A stretch of DNA of 64,000 bases, taken from the NCBI RefSeq assembly GCF_038967635.1, contig NZ_CP152413.1, positions 3,534,001 through 3,598,000 on the forward strand, read 5' to 3'. The stretch comes from Bradyrhizobium sp. B124. GTDB taxonomy: Bacteria; Pseudomonadota; Alphaproteobacteria; Rhizobiales; Xanthobacteraceae. Below the pieces are notes generated by a model. The model searched no databases and was not told where the DNA came from. It saw nothing but the letters and a program-made list of their open reading frames with translations. Both the position numbers and the translations under genes were made by a program. This document shows positions 35,346 to 44,790 of the stretch, one piece after another; the stretch's first letter is position 1, and each line of letters starts with the position of its first letter.

Positions 35346-36997
35346 ATGGCAGATCGATCGACACAACCACCGACTTGGAACCCCTCCTCATCGCAGGCCA
35401 ATTGCACGCGATAGCGAAGCAGAGCCAATCGCTCATGAAGCGCTTTGCCGCGCGCCAGACCGACGCCACCAGAATCGGCATGGGAGACACCTCGACGCTC
35501 GGATTCGACTTCATCGACCTCATGACGAACATGATGTCCGACCCTACCCCGGCCGCGAAGGCCCAGATCGACCTCTTCAACGAGAGCGTAGCGCTTTGGC
35601 AGAAGACCGCAGAGCGCATATGGACAACACGCCCTTCCGAACCCGAAAAGCCGTCGGACAAGCGATTCAAACACCCGGATTGGACCGAGAACGCGGTCTT
35701 CAACTACGTCAAGGAGAGCTATCTCGTTGCCGCCAAGTCGATCCTTTCGACCGTCAGGGACATCAAGGGCATGGATGAAGGCACGGCTCGCAAGGTCGAT
35801 TTCTACACGCGTCAGTTCGTCGACGCCATTTCTCCCTCGAACTTCGTCGCAACCAACCCTGAGGTCCTCAAGGCCACGCTGGATACCGGGGGACAGAACC
35901 TGCTCCGCGGGCTGGAGAACCTGCTTTCCGATCTCGATCGCGGCGACGGCCGCCTGTCGATCACGATGACCGATATGAAGGCTTTCCGGCTCGGCGAAAA
36001 CATCGCGACGACGCCGGGAAAAATCGTCTTCCAGAACAACCTGATGCAGCTGATCCAGTACACTCCCTCGACGGCCGACGTTCGGAAGCGGCCGCTTCTC
36101 ATCATTCCGCCGTGGATCAACAAGTTCTACGTTCTCGACCTCCAGCCGAAGAACTCCCTTATCAAGTGGGCGGTCGACCAGGGCCATACCGTATTCGTGA
36201 TCTCATGGGTCAATCCGGACGAGAAGCTCGCCGGAAAGGGCTTCGAAGACTACATGCTCGAGGGTCCCGTAGCGGCTTTGGATGCGGTCCAGAGAGCCAC
36301 TGGCGAGCGGCAGGTCAACGCGGTCGGCTACTGCCTTGGCGGCACCCTGCTCGCCTCGACGGCTGCCTACCTTGCGGCGAATGATGACGACCGCATCGCA
36401 AGCGCGACCTATTTCGTGACGCTGGTGGATTTCTCGGAGGTCGGCGACATGGCCGTCTTTATCGACAAGGAGCAACTCGCCTCCCTGGAATGGCGCATGC
36501 GCGAGCGCGGATATCTCGAAGCCCATGACATGGCAACGTCGTTCAACATGTTGCGTGCGAACGACCTGATCTGGTCCTTCGTCGTCAACAACTATCTGCT
36601 CGGCAAGGAGCACCTTCCGTTCGACCTCCTGTTCTGGAATTCGGACTCGACGCGGATGCCGGCGGCCATGCACTCGTTCTACTTAAGGAAGATGTATCTC
36701 GAAAATCTTCTGGCCAAGCCTGGTGGCATTGTGCTCGCTGGCACGCCGATCGACCTGTCCGGGATCAAGATCCCGACCTTCATCCTGTCGACGCGTGAGG
36801 ACCATATCGCACCCTGGAAATCAACCTACGCGGCCACGCGGCTGTACTCGGGTCCAGTCAAATTCGTATTGTCGGCATCAGGCCACATGGCGGGTGTCAT
36901 CAGCGCGCCGGGAAGCAAGTATGGCCACTGGACCAATGACGAGTTGCCGGCCGATCCCGACCAATGGTTCTCCGACGCAACCAGCCATCAGGGCTAG
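35346..36997 (+). CDS. phaC: Class I poly(3-hydroxyalkanoate) synthase, start region disturbed
   Basis: The enzyme polymerises 3-hydroxyacyl-CoA into storage polyester granules. Counting from the TTG at 35375, the catalytic triad is Cys320 in GYCLGG, Asp476 in STREDH and His504 in SASGHMAG. RPLLIIPPWINKFYVLDL and the WVNPDE region are typical. The best ribosome-binding site (AGGAGGG) serves an ATG at 35346, which gives MADRSTQPPTW but hits a stop after 22 codons. The main frame begins at 35375. A one-base deletion or insertion near 35370 would join them. If real, expression would depend on the weak TTG or an internal start. Confidence 0.88.
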
Positions 36998-37169
36998 TAA
37001 TGTTCCCGGCATGGATTGGTTCCTATCATCAGTGACCTGTTTCGATTTTGCGAGTGGTCTTTTGGCCAGTGCCTAACGTCATAGCCGGCGCCCATTGACC
37101 AAGTCCGGTGCAGGCTGCACGACAGCTCTAGTGGCTTCCCACCCTGGTGGATCGCCCAGATCATTGGGA

Positions 37170-37583
37170 ATGGGATCCAAGCCTCCCGAGTACATGTTCG
37201 GTTCGACGGTCAGGCATCTGGCCGAGCCTGGCGCCGATGCTCGACGGGATGCCGACATATTGGCCTGCCAGGCGTGGAACGCCCGGATGCTCGCCTTCCA
37301 GGGACCGGCCCTGCCTCCCCGGCCCCTCGGTGACGCGCTCAACGCCGGGCATCAGTACCTCGAGGTGAAGTGCCTTGGCTGCGAGACCAACCAGACGGTC
37401 GCGCTCGACATCGTCCGGCGGCCGAAATGGACGCCGATCCATGAGCTTGAGCGGTACAAGCGGTGTAAGGGCTGTTCCCGCGAGCAGGGCTAATCCGTTC
37501 AAGCGGAGCCCCTCGTGGCGCTGCGGACGACTAAGATCTCGGCCATACATCCGCCGGCGACATGGTGGCCGGGAGAGCGCTAG
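37170..37583 (+). pseudogene. Conserved zinc-ribbon protein with disrupted C-terminus
   Basis: The frame from ATG 37170 contains AWNARMLAFQGPALPPRPLGDALNAGHQYLEVKCLGCETN and RYKRCKGCS, a four-cysteine zinc-binding set. The frame then stops at 37493. The expected continuation (PFKRS, then LVALRTTKISA and TWWPGER to a stop at 37581-37583) is still present in two other frames. Two shifts near 37490 and 37515 explain this. A frame extending up to 37095 is also open. Confidence 0.55.
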
Positions 37584-37793
37584 GGTCGGGTCGTCGCTTT
37601 GTTGCTTCCAAGAAGCAAAATTAAAACGATTGACGAAATCCGCAGGTAACATTTGACGGCTAGCCTTTTCCCCATATATCGGCGGGGCATGTAGCGAATG
37701 CTGGTCGGATCTGCATGAGCCTATGCGAGCAATAGGACGATTGCCCGTACCTTCACGGTGTTGGCGCCCGGCGTCGATTGCTAAATCGGCCGC

Positions 37794-37988
37794 ATGCCCA
37801 CCACGCATATACACAGAGGCGTCACCTTCAGCGTAGCTCGGCAATACGAGGATCAATTCGAGATCGTCATCGAGCTTGGCGATGAAACGGTACACGGAAC
37901 GGTGCGCACGAGGCTGCCCGAGTTGGCAAAGCGGCGGGCCGAAATGCTGATAAACCGCAAGCTCAATGAGAAGATCAGACCAGTTTGA
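37794..37988 (+). CDS. Small conserved hypothetical protein
   Basis: This 64-residue protein is a compact beta-rich segment (RGVTFSVARQYEDQFEIVIELGDETVHGTVRT) followed by a basic helix (LPELAKRRAEMLINRKLNEK). Function unknown. Confidence 0.55.
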   Translation: MPTTHIHRGVTFSVARQYEDQFEIVIELGDETVHGTVRTRLPELAKRRAEMLINRKLNEKIRPV

Positions 37989-38576
37989 AAATGCGAGAGC
38001 TTTCCGACTGATGCACAAAAGCGAGTCATCCAACGATGAAGATGAAGGGCGACCGTCCCTACTCCGCCCCGGCCTCTGCGATGGACTTTGGGCGAGTTGC
38101 CAGGTTTCGGCGATGAAATCCGACGACCCGTATGTCAGCCCGTATCCGATCGCTTACGGATCGCACCGACCGCTTTTTTCGCCACGGGCCGCGTTCCTTT
38201 TCGGGAACGGGGCAGCCCCGCGCAACGATTAAAAGACCGTTTCTTTCGTTCACATAGACATCGAACATCAAGACTCTCCCGGACCGCCGAATATAGGGGG
38301 ACCGGTCGAATGCGTGGTGACGCAAACGTCACAATGATCGGGAATAGCTACGCGGCCTGGTTCGCCTAAGTTTATGCATGGCCCGCCGCGCCACGGCTTC
38401 AAGCGCTCCGAGGGTGGTCTTCCCGCGCTGCGCTGCGCGAAGCAGCCGCATGGCGACGAACTTGCGGCTCTCGTGATCTCCGCAAGGGAGCATCAGGAGC
38501 GCCCGATCAGAACGCCACAGGAACCCTATTTTCGCAGAATGGTTTGCTCCTCATGTGAACCCCCACGGAGGAAGCC
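37989..38576. other. Long intergenic region
   Basis: No frame here shows family features. The final 20 bases hold a GGAGGA ribosome-binding site for the DUF892 gene. The rest may be decayed DNA. Confidence 0.4.
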
Positions 38577-39080
38577 ATGGGCTTTTTCACAAAAGACATC
38601 AAAACCCTTGATGATCTCTTCGTCCACACGCTGCGGGACATTTATTACGCAGAGCAGCAGATAGCCAAAAACCTTCCCGACATGGTCGAGAAAGCGACAG
38701 ACCAGTCCCTAAAGACCGGCTTTGAAACTCACCTCGCCGAGACCAAGGAACAGATAGTCCGCCTTGAAAAGGTCTTTCAGATGCATGGCGTCGAAGCCAA
38801 AGGCGTCAACTGCCCCGCCATCGACGGCATCCTGAAGGAAGCCAGCGAAGTTGCTGGCGACGTTGACGACAAGAGCGTGCTCGACGCCGCGCTGATCGCA
38901 GCCGCGCAGGCCGTCGAGCACTACGAGATCACGCGCTACGGCACCCTGATCGCATGGGCGAACATGCTTGACCGCAGCGACTGCGCCTCCGTCCTGCAGC
39001 AGAATCTCGACGAGGAAAAAGCAACGGACAGCAAGCTGAACACGATGGCGCTGAAGAGCGTGAACCGTAAGACAGCGTAG
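38577..39080 (+). CDS. YciE/YciF-type ferritin-like protein (DUF892)
   Basis: This 167-residue four-helix-bundle protein begins MGFFTKDIKTLDDLFVHTLRDIYYAEQQIAKNLP. It has metal-ligand candidates in the EQQ, ETHLAET and EHYEITRYG helices that match YciF-family di-iron proteins. The family is linked to osmotic and general stress. A terminator follows at once. It stands alone before the DUF72 gene. Confidence 0.9.
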   Translation: MGFFTKDIKTLDDLFVHTLRDIYYAEQQIAKNLPDMVEKATDQSLKTGFETHLAETKEQIVRLEKVFQMHGVEAKGVNCPAIDGILKEASEVAGDVDDKSVLDAALIAAAQAVEHYEITRYGTLIAWANMLDRSDCASVLQQNLDEEKATDSKLNTMALKSVNRKTA

Positions 39081-39103
39081 TAGAGGCGTGTAAGCGGAAA
39101 ACC

Positions 39104-39142
39104 AAGGGCTGCTCAGACCGGTCGGACAGCCCTTTGCTTTTA
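39104..39142 (+). terminator. Terminator after the DUF892 gene
   Basis: AAGGGCTG (39104-39111) pairs with CAGCCCTT (39127-39134) and is followed by TTGCTTTT. The hairpin starts 24 bases after the stop codon. Confidence 0.7.
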
Positions 39143-39200
39143 AGTAACGAGCATGCTCCAGCCACCAGCCGGCACGCCCAATGACGAGATTTAGGGAGGC

Positions 39201-40118
39201 ATGCCGCGCGCGCTGAAAGAAGATAAAGGGCCGATTTCCGTCCGCGAAGAGTGGCGCGCAAGGCGGAAGATTCGCCGGGAAAAGCAGCGCCAAGACAACA
39301 TCCGTCGCGCGGCCAAAATGCATGCCGCCCGGTTGGCGAGCGACACGCACACCCCGAGACTCCCCCGTCCGCTGAAACAACCCCTCTACGTAGGATGCTC
39401 CGGCTGGCGCTACTGGAAATGGCGGGACTCGTTTTACGAAGGGGTGCGGCAGAACGACTGGTTCGAGCTTTATCTGAAGCGCTTCGACACCGTCGAAATC
39501 AACGCCTCGTTTTACTCGTGGCCCACTGTCGCCGGTGTCCAGTCTTGGCGCCGGCAGCCCGGACGGAAAAAGTTCGTCTACACCGTCAAGGTCTGTGAAC
39601 TCATCACGCACATCAAGAGGTTCAAAGGCACGAAGACGCTGGTGAAGGATTTCGGGATGATCGCCGATATCCTGGGCGACCGGATGGGCTGCTTCCTGTT
39701 TCAGCTTCCGCCCAGCTATCGCTACACCAGGGGCCGGCTCAATAACATTGTCGGCCAGCTTGATCCTGCCCGCCGCAACGTCGTGGAATTTCGGCACGCC
39801 AGCTGGTGGAATGAAGAGGTTTACGGCGCCTTTCGTGAAGCAGGCATCATCTTCTGCTCCTGCAGTGGGCCTAGACTACCGGACGGACTGATCCGGACCG
39901 CGGATGAAGTTTATGTCAGGTTGCATGGTCCCAAGCGCTGGTATCGGCACGACTATACAAAGGAAGAGCTGACGGTGTGGACCGACAGGATTAACGCCAG
40001 CCGAGCCAAACGAGCCTGGGTCTATTTCAATAACGATAATGACGCCTATGCGCCGAAAAACGCCACCGCACTGCGGCGCATGTTGCGAAGCTTTGGGCCG
40101 CCAACCTCCGCGGCCTAA
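39201..40118 (+). CDS. DUF72 (YecE-like) TIM-barrel protein
   Basis: This 305-residue protein has the DUF72 signature: LYVGCSGWRYWKWRDSFYEG, VEINASFYSWPT, YTVKVCELITHIKRF, GCFLFQLPPSYRY, VVEFRHASWW and VYVRLHGP, ending in YFNNDNDAYAPKNA. The first 60 residues form a basic, Arg/Lys-rich extension not common in the family. The start is preceded by AGGGAGGC. Function is unknown; the fold resembles xylose-isomerase-like barrels. Its stop overlaps the stop region of the convergent membrane operon. Confidence 0.9.
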   Translation: MPRALKEDKGPISVREEWRARRKIRREKQRQDNIRRAAKMHAARLASDTHTPRLPRPLKQPLYVGCSGWRYWKWRDSFYEGVRQNDWFELYLKRFDTVEINASFYSWPTVAGVQSWRRQPGRKKFVYTVKVCELITHIKRFKGTKTLVKDFGMIADILGDRMGCFLFQLPPSYRYTRGRLNNIVGQLDPARRNVVEFRHASWWNEEVYGAFREAGIIFCSCSGPRLPDGLIRTADEVYVRLHGPKRWYRHDYTKEELTVWTDRINASRAKRAWVYFNNDNDAYAPKNATALRRMLRSFGPPTSAA

Positions 40119-40840
40119 CGCGTCCTTAGATGCTCAAGCACCACATTTGCCGCAGTCCGGCCAGTTTCTTGCAGCCGCTCGAGAGTTTCGGAGCCGATGT
40201 CGTCAGCTTCAGCCTTGAGCGCATCGGAGGCTTCGCGCACGCTTTGGGATACCGCTTCCGCCCGAGCATTCAGGTCCTTTTTGACGCTGTCGCTGAGCTT
40301 TCCGGCCCATTTGTTTTCGAATTCTGACCCACTGAACGCGCCGGCTACCGCCACTCCAACCGTCAAACCTATTGCGCCGATCAGAAGCGGTTGTCTCTCG
40401 AGCAGCGCCGAGAAGGATGATTGGACCTCTGCGATCGTCTCCTTTCGGGGCAGTGCATCGCCGAGCTTGCCCAAGTTTTTCTGAGCATAGGTAACGCCTT
40501 CATCCAACCCCTGCTTGACTGCATCCGCGGCGCTCGACATGGCAGCCGACGCCGTGCTTTTCGCATCGCGCACGGTGTCGCCCAAGTGTTGTGATAATCC
40601 GGCTTCCGTTTCCGGAGCGGTCGGCGGACTGCTCGTGAATTTTGGCGCGCTCGGCCGCAGATTGGCTCCAATATCGGCGAGCGGTCCTGTTGCCCCGCTC
40701 ACCGATTTTGCCGCGTTCTTCAGCGTCTCGTTACCCAACAAGAGCCATATCGCGCCTCCGCCGATCAGCGCGGCGGCAAGCGGATTTTCCCGGACCGCGT
40801 CGCTCAGATTATCCAGAAAGCCTGATCGTGTGCCGGTCAT
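40115..40840 (-). CDS. Membrane-anchored coiled-coil protein
   Basis: This 241-residue protein has two short hydrophobic segments (ENPLAAALIGGGAIWLLLG at 18-36 and QPLLIGAIGLTVGVAVAGAFSG at ~150-170), separated and followed by alanine-rich amphipathic helices. It resembles the DUF3618-associated envelope proteins in rhizobia, and the N-terminal DNLSDAVRENPLAAAL also occurs in those. It is the last gene of a four-gene unit with 4-base overlaps. A role in envelope stress is inferred from company. Confidence 0.7.
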   Translation of the reverse strand: MTGTRSGFLDNLSDAVRENPLAAALIGGGAIWLLLGNETLKNAAKSVSGATGPLADIGANLRPSAPKFTSSPPTAPETEAGLSQHLGDTVRDAKSTASAAMSSAADAVKQGLDEGVTYAQKNLGKLGDALPRKETIAEVQSSFSALLERQPLLIGAIGLTVGVAVAGAFSGSEFENKWAGKLSDSVKKDLNARAEAVSQSVREASDALKAEADDIGSETLERLQETGRTAANVVLEHLRTR

Positions 40841-41232
40841 CTCACCATTTCCTTCACGCTAATCTTGTCCTTCTCTAGCTGACGCACCGTTTCGCGAAGC
40901 GCCAAATTGCGGGCGTCCAGGCGGTTCATGCCGACGGCGAACAACACGCCGGCAACCGCTCCCGCAACGATGGCTGAGACAAGGTATGAACTCGGCTGCG
41001 ACCAGCCGGCCGAGATCAAGGCTGCTGACAGCGCAAAAAGCGCCATGACGAGCGCGGGAATGACTAGAACGGCGCCCCCGGCGAAGAAGTCTCCAGCGCT
41101 GCCGATCTGCTGCACGTTCTCGCCCGCTTCGGCCTTGGCGAGATCAATCTCATTCTGGAAGAGCCTGGCGAACTGCGAGAGCGCCTCGCCAAGGAGGGTC
41201 GAAATCGCCTGAAGATCCGATTGAGTGTTCAT
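40837..41232 (-). CDS. Phage holin/Holin-X-like membrane protein (PF07332 type)
   Basis: This 131-residue protein has an N-terminal amphipathic helix, two membrane segments (FFAGGAVLVIPALVMALFALSAALI and YLVSAIVAGAVAGVLFAVGM) and a short coiled C-terminus. The pattern LLGEALSQFARLFQNEIDLAKAEA is typical of the Holin-X superfamily, which despite the name occurs widely as a membrane protein of unknown function. It overlaps both neighbours by 4 bases. Confidence 0.75.
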   Translation of the reverse strand: MNTQSDLQAISTLLGEALSQFARLFQNEIDLAKAEAGENVQQIGSAGDFFAGGAVLVIPALVMALFALSAALISAGWSQPSSYLVSAIVAGAVAGVLFAVGMNRLDARNLALRETVRQLEKDKISVKEMVR

Positions 41233-41771
41233 GATGCATCCTCGCCGCCCGAGGATGTCTGACTTCCTGACGCCTTGAAGAAGCGTATTGCGGCGAAGCC
41301 AGCGAGCACCGACAATCCGAGAAAGGCAGCCGGCTGCCGTTTCGCGAAGTCGGACGCCCCGTCCACGAGATCACGAAAAGTTCCATTGCGGATCTTCTCG
41401 GCAGCGTCTTCGACGTAGTCAGCGGCGGAATTGATGCCGCGCGCGGCAAATGGTGCGTCGCTTTCGAAAGCATGGCCGGCTTGCCGAATGTTTCCGGCGA
41501 GCCGAGTCACGAAATCTGCCCCCGAGCGCTGCTGCTCCTCGGCCTTGTCCTGGAAGCGATCCGCGGCTCCCTCCGCCACGTCCTGTGCCGCGTCAGCCGC
41601 CTCCTTGAACTTGTCACGCGCGGCCTCGGTTGAGGCCCGCAGCGCATCGCCCGCGCGTTGTTCGACGTCGGCGCCTGCTTCGGCGATTTGGTCCTTCAGA
41701 GTGTTAGAGGCGGTCGAATCCTGTGCCTGAGAAGACGCGGCTTGTCGAATATGGGTCTCAAATTCGCTCAT
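41229..41771 (-). CDS. Alanine-rich coiled-coil protein with C-terminal membrane segment
   Basis: This 180-residue protein has heptad-rich, CsbD/apolipoprotein-like helices (AGDALRASTEAARDKFKEAADAAQDVAEGAADRFQDKAEEQ) and one hydrophobic segment near the C-terminus (PAAFLGLSVLAGFAAIRFF). It overlaps the flanking genes by 4 bases. Related proteins occur in rhizobial stress loci. Confidence 0.7.
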   Translation of the reverse strand: MSEFETHIRQAASSQAQDSTASNTLKDQIAEAGADVEQRAGDALRASTEAARDKFKEAADAAQDVAEGAADRFQDKAEEQQRSGADFVTRLAGNIRQAGHAFESDAPFAARGINSAADYVEDAAEKIRNGTFRDLVDGASDFAKRQPAAFLGLSVLAGFAAIRFFKASGSQTSSGGEDAS

Positions 41772-42769
41772 GACGATTTCTCTTCGGTTCGAGAGGGATT
41801 GAATGCCGCCGTCACCATGTCGTCGGCTGCTTCCTTCAGTCTTTCGGACAAATCCCGGGTCATCCGGCTGGCGTGTTTGCTGAGATCCGCATCCGACACG
41901 CTCTTGGCAGCGGCATCGGCAGCCGACAGTACCGCGTCCCTGGCCGTCTCGAATCCCGACTGAGCTGCCTTGCCTGCAGCACGTTTGACACCATCACTCG
42001 CCTCGCCGATTGCAGAGGCTTCAGCCCTTGTGTTGGGAAGAGAGGCCGCAATAATCGCTCCGATCGCGACCCCCACACCGGCGATCAAGGCGGCGTTGTC
42101 GTGGAAGACCTGACGCACGGCTTCCGGCGCGGCCGTCGCCTTTTCGCGCGCGGTCGAGCGGGCTCGATCGATGCTATCGTTTGTCGCGTCCGAGGCGGTG
42201 TCGATGCCTGCCCTCACTCGATCGACTGTCTGGGCTACCCGCTCTTTCAGGTCGCCGGCAAGCCCGGTCGCCGTGGCTTGCGCTTCGCTCGCCAGGTCGG
42301 CGGCCTTATGCCCCGTTGCGGATATCGCATCAGCTATACCTTCCCCTAGGGATTGAGCGCGTTCGGCTGCCTCACCTCCCATTTTCTTGGCCTTATCGAT
42401 CGTAGGCCCCGTCGCCTCCTTGGCGCGCCTGCGAACGGTCTTCGACGTCAGGGCAAGACCGGCACCGATCATCAGAAGGGGAAGTGGAAAAACACGAGCC
42501 AGCCGCAGCACGGGCACCGCAACCGCAGTCCCCGCAGCGATCGTCTGGATCGGGTTTTCCATGGCTTGCTGCTGAAGCGAGTCGAGCCAACCTTGGGCTT
42601 TTCGGCCGACAAACTCGGAGACTTCTGACTTGATCCCCTGCGGGGAGACCTTGTAGCGCAAGTCTTCTGCGGTATCGGTGATCTGCTCTCTTAACCGATC
42701 GACGGTTGCCGAAAGCTGCGCGCGGCTCCGCTCGGACTCGCGCCTCAATTCCTCAACGGATATTGTCAT
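41768..42769 (-). CDS. DUF3618 domain protein with long coiled-coil region
   Basis: This protein of about 333 residues begins MTISVEELRRESERSRAQLSATVDRLREQITDTAEDLRYKVSP. That is the DUF3618 signature at the N-terminus of rhizobial envelope proteins. Two hydrophobic stretches follow (PIQTIAAGTAVAVPVLRL and FPLPLLMIGAGLAL). A long region of heptad-like alanine-rich repeats comes next, then a third hydrophobic segment (NAALIAGVGVAIGAIIAASLP). I chose the ATG at 42769 because it gives the family N-terminus; the frame is open to 42856. It is the first gene of the unit. Confidence 0.8.
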   Translation of the reverse strand: MTISVEELRRESERSRAQLSATVDRLREQITDTAEDLRYKVSPQGIKSEVSEFVGRKAQGWLDSLQQQAMENPIQTIAAGTAVAVPVLRLARVFPLPLLMIGAGLALTSKTVRRRAKEATGPTIDKAKKMGGEAAERAQSLGEGIADAISATGHKAADLASEAQATATGLAGDLKERVAQTVDRVRAGIDTASDATNDSIDRARSTAREKATAAPEAVRQVFHDNAALIAGVGVAIGAIIAASLPNTRAEASAIGEASDGVKRAAGKAAQSGFETARDAVLSAADAAAKSVSDADLSKHASRMTRDLSERLKEAADDMVTAAFNPSRTEEKSS

Positions 42770-42774
42770 GGCTG

Positions 42775-43080
42775 TCACCGATCTATCGTTCTTGTTTGAA
42801 GCGAACTCACGCTTTGTTGAATCGTTCCTCTGGCAGCCTCGCCTGCGGACGTGCACTCATCGGCGATGGCCTTGGTCAACTCGGCGCCAAACAGGAATCT
42901 CTGGGCGGAATAGTAGGTCCAAAACATCGGAATGATCAGCGCACCCGCTGCGCCATAGGTCGAGCTCGGCGCCGTCCGCCCGAGGTAAATGCCGACGAGC
43001 GATTTGCCGACCTTAAAGAATACGGCGGTGACGAATGCGCCCAGCATGAGCTCGCGCCACGGTATCGCTGTATCGGGCAG
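42775..43080 (-). pseudogene. YihY/BrkB membrane protein, 3' fragment
   Basis: The 90 codons (LGAFVTAVFFKVGKSLVGIYLGRTAPSSTYGAAGALIIPMFWTYYSAQRFLFGAELTKA) are the highly conserved C-terminal end of YihY/virulence factor BrkB proteins. Everything upstream is replaced by an IS66-like remnant at about 43080. The gene lies directly before the DUF3618 operon, so it was probably its first member. Confidence 0.8.
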
Positions 43081-43560
43081 GACAGGTGCCGATCCGCCGG
43101 GCGTTGCCTATGTCTAGTCTATGGCCCCGATAGCAAAGCCGATCGGCCGATCGCCCATCTCGCAGGCTTCGAAGGGATCCTGCAGGTCGATGGCTATGCC
43201 GGCTATGGCAAGCTCGCCGAGCGTGGCGATGTCCAACTTGCATTCTGCTGGTCGCACATGCGACCTGGCCACACCCGGTCCCGCGCCCATTGCCAGCGAG
43301 GCGCTCAAGCATATCGCCGAGTTCTACGCCATTGAAAGGGACAGCCGTGGTCGCGGCGCCGAGGAGCGCCGTCTCGTTCGGCAGCAGAAAATCCGGGCGC
43401 TGCCGGAAGCGTCGAGCGATGGCTCCGCGCGAAGCTCGCGTTGATCAGCCAAAAGGGCAAGTTGGCCGACGCCATTCGCTGTGCGCTCTCACGCTGGGAG
43501 GGCCTGACGCGGGCGCGCCGCGCACGCCGAGGTCGCCATTCTCACCCCCGAGCGGGTTGG
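43081..43560 (+). mobile_element. Second degenerate IS66-type transposase fragment
   Basis: VYGPDSKADRPIAHLAGFEGILQVDGYAGYGKLAERGDVQLAFCWSHMR is the middle of an IS66 TnpC catalytic core. It is followed in other frames by LATPGPAPIASEALKHIAEFYAIE, EERRLVRQQKIR and ISQKGKLADAIRCALSRWEGLTR. At least two frameshifts separate these parts. The protein differs from the copy at 32075, so it is a second, independent insertion. Confidence 0.75.
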
Positions 43561-43625
43561 GGGTGTGTGGGCGCCGGGAGTATTCCCCAGACTTGCGACG
43601 CTGCCGGTTGTTCCTGAAGTCTGCG

Positions 43626-43829
43626 TCAGCCCACCCGCAGGTTTTCGGCTGAAGTCTTGCCCCGATTTTCCCTCTCTTCGTAGCTTACCTTTGCACCCTC
43701 ATTGAGGCTGCTGAGACCGGCCTTTTCGACCGCAGAAATATGCACGAATACGTCTTTGCCACCGTTGTCGGGCTGAATGAACCCGTAGCCCTTGGTGGGA
43801 TTAAACCATTTGACAGTACCTGTAGCCAC
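43626..43829 (-). CDS. Cold-shock protein (CspA family)
   Basis: This 67-residue protein starts at a GTG with GGAGAGACGAC upstream: [39 protein letters not shown]. Both RNA-binding motifs, KGYGFI (RNP1) and DVFVHIS (RNP2), are intact. It acts as a single-stranded RNA/DNA chaperone in the cytoplasm. An upstream open frame to 43886 gives an N-terminus unlike the family. Confidence 0.92.
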   Translation of the reverse strand: MATGTVKWFNPTKGYGFIQPDNGGKDVFVHISAVEKAGLSSLNEGAKVSYEERENRGKTSAENLRVG

Positions 43830-43886
43830 GTCGTCTCTCCAATTTAAGTAAGGCTCCCAGCCTAGCGCTCGCGCGGGACATCGCAA

Positions 43887-44195
43887 GCCGGAACCGGGCG
43901 CCTATGCACTCCTCGCGACGAAACCGTTTCCGCGTTAGCAAACCAGAAACCAGATCGGCGCAGGCTTCTTTGCGGGACGGGACCGTTGGGGACTTAGATC
44001 GGTCGCGTTTCGGGAGGAGCTGGCGTACCGGCCCTGGCGCCAGCTCTTCTTCCTAACTTGTGTGAACCAGGCACAAGCGTTGCTAGGTTATCGGTGCTGG
44101 GGATTTCAGGGCCCAGAGGCTGGAAGAACAGGGCGCCGTCGGGACAAACGATTTCGGGCCCGGCGGCGTACTTTTCCCGCTTGCGTGAATCGGCA
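43887..44195. other. Intergenic region
   Basis: Upstream region of the cold-shock gene; cold-shock transcripts commonly carry long leaders. No supported gene on either strand. Confidence 0.4.
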
Positions 44196-44348
44196 CTATG
44201 CTGCCTTGACAGCGTCATTCCGTGCTAACTCTTCCCTGCACTCGGCGGCGAAAGACTTCAGTCGATCAATCGTGAGTTTGTCAAAGGCTCCTTTGGCCAT
44301 CCGTTCAGCGCGGGCGAGTTGCTCTTTCAGGTACTCGATACGATCCAT
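44196..44348 (-). CDS. 50-residue small helical protein
   Basis: ATG at 44348 to TAG at 44196 gives MDRIEYLKEQLARAERMAKGAFDKLTIDRLKSFAAECREELARNDAVKAA, split here for reading as a single amphipathic helix pair. I recognise this as a small Bradyrhizobium protein type. The coding frame is short but the residue pattern is clearly protein-like. Confidence 0.55.
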   Translation of the reverse strand: MDRIEYLKEQLARAERMAKGAFDKLTIDRLKSFAAECREELARNDAVKAA

Positions 44349-44643
44349 GTGCCGATCCTCCGGCCTGGACAACTTGAAGTAAATTGTCCCGTTCCGAGCA
44401 TGCTCTCGACGTGCCTAACGGAGTATGAAGCGGCGCTGTCGGCTTTCAGTTTTAACGGGCGCGGCGCCCGATACCGAAACGCAGTGCCCTTCGGCGCACT
44501 AGCCGGTCCATAGGAACTAGTTCGTGCGGAGCTCGCCCGAGATGGTGCTGTCCGAATTAGGGGCACACGCGACGGGGAACTAGGACACCTTCCGGTTGGT
44601 TAAATTGTCGCGGCGAATCCCTTGTCGCCGGGAGGCCAGTTCG

Positions 44644-44790
44644 GTGCGGCTGTATTCTGATCGGATCGACAGTGGAGAAATTGCCTTCGCAAGCATGGTG
44701 GCGGGGTCGTTCATCGCGCTTCTTGGCAGCATTGCGTGGCTATTGATGGGATGCCGTTTGCGACGTGAAGCTGGGCACGCGCTGTGCTGA
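44644..44790 (+). CDS. Possible small membrane protein
   Basis: A GTG at 44644 with GGGAGGCC upstream starts a 48-residue frame with one membrane segment (FASMVAGSFIALLGSIAWLLMGC) and a basic tail. The support is a ribosome-binding site plus topology only. Confidence 0.35.
   Translation: MRLYSDRIDSGEIAFASMVAGSFIALLGSIAWLLMGCRLRREAGHALC

Noticed and set aside
35032..35778. 248-codon frame overlapping the start of phaC
   Set aside because: Out of frame with PhaC, Arg/Asp-rich and crosses a strong terminator and ribosome-binding site.
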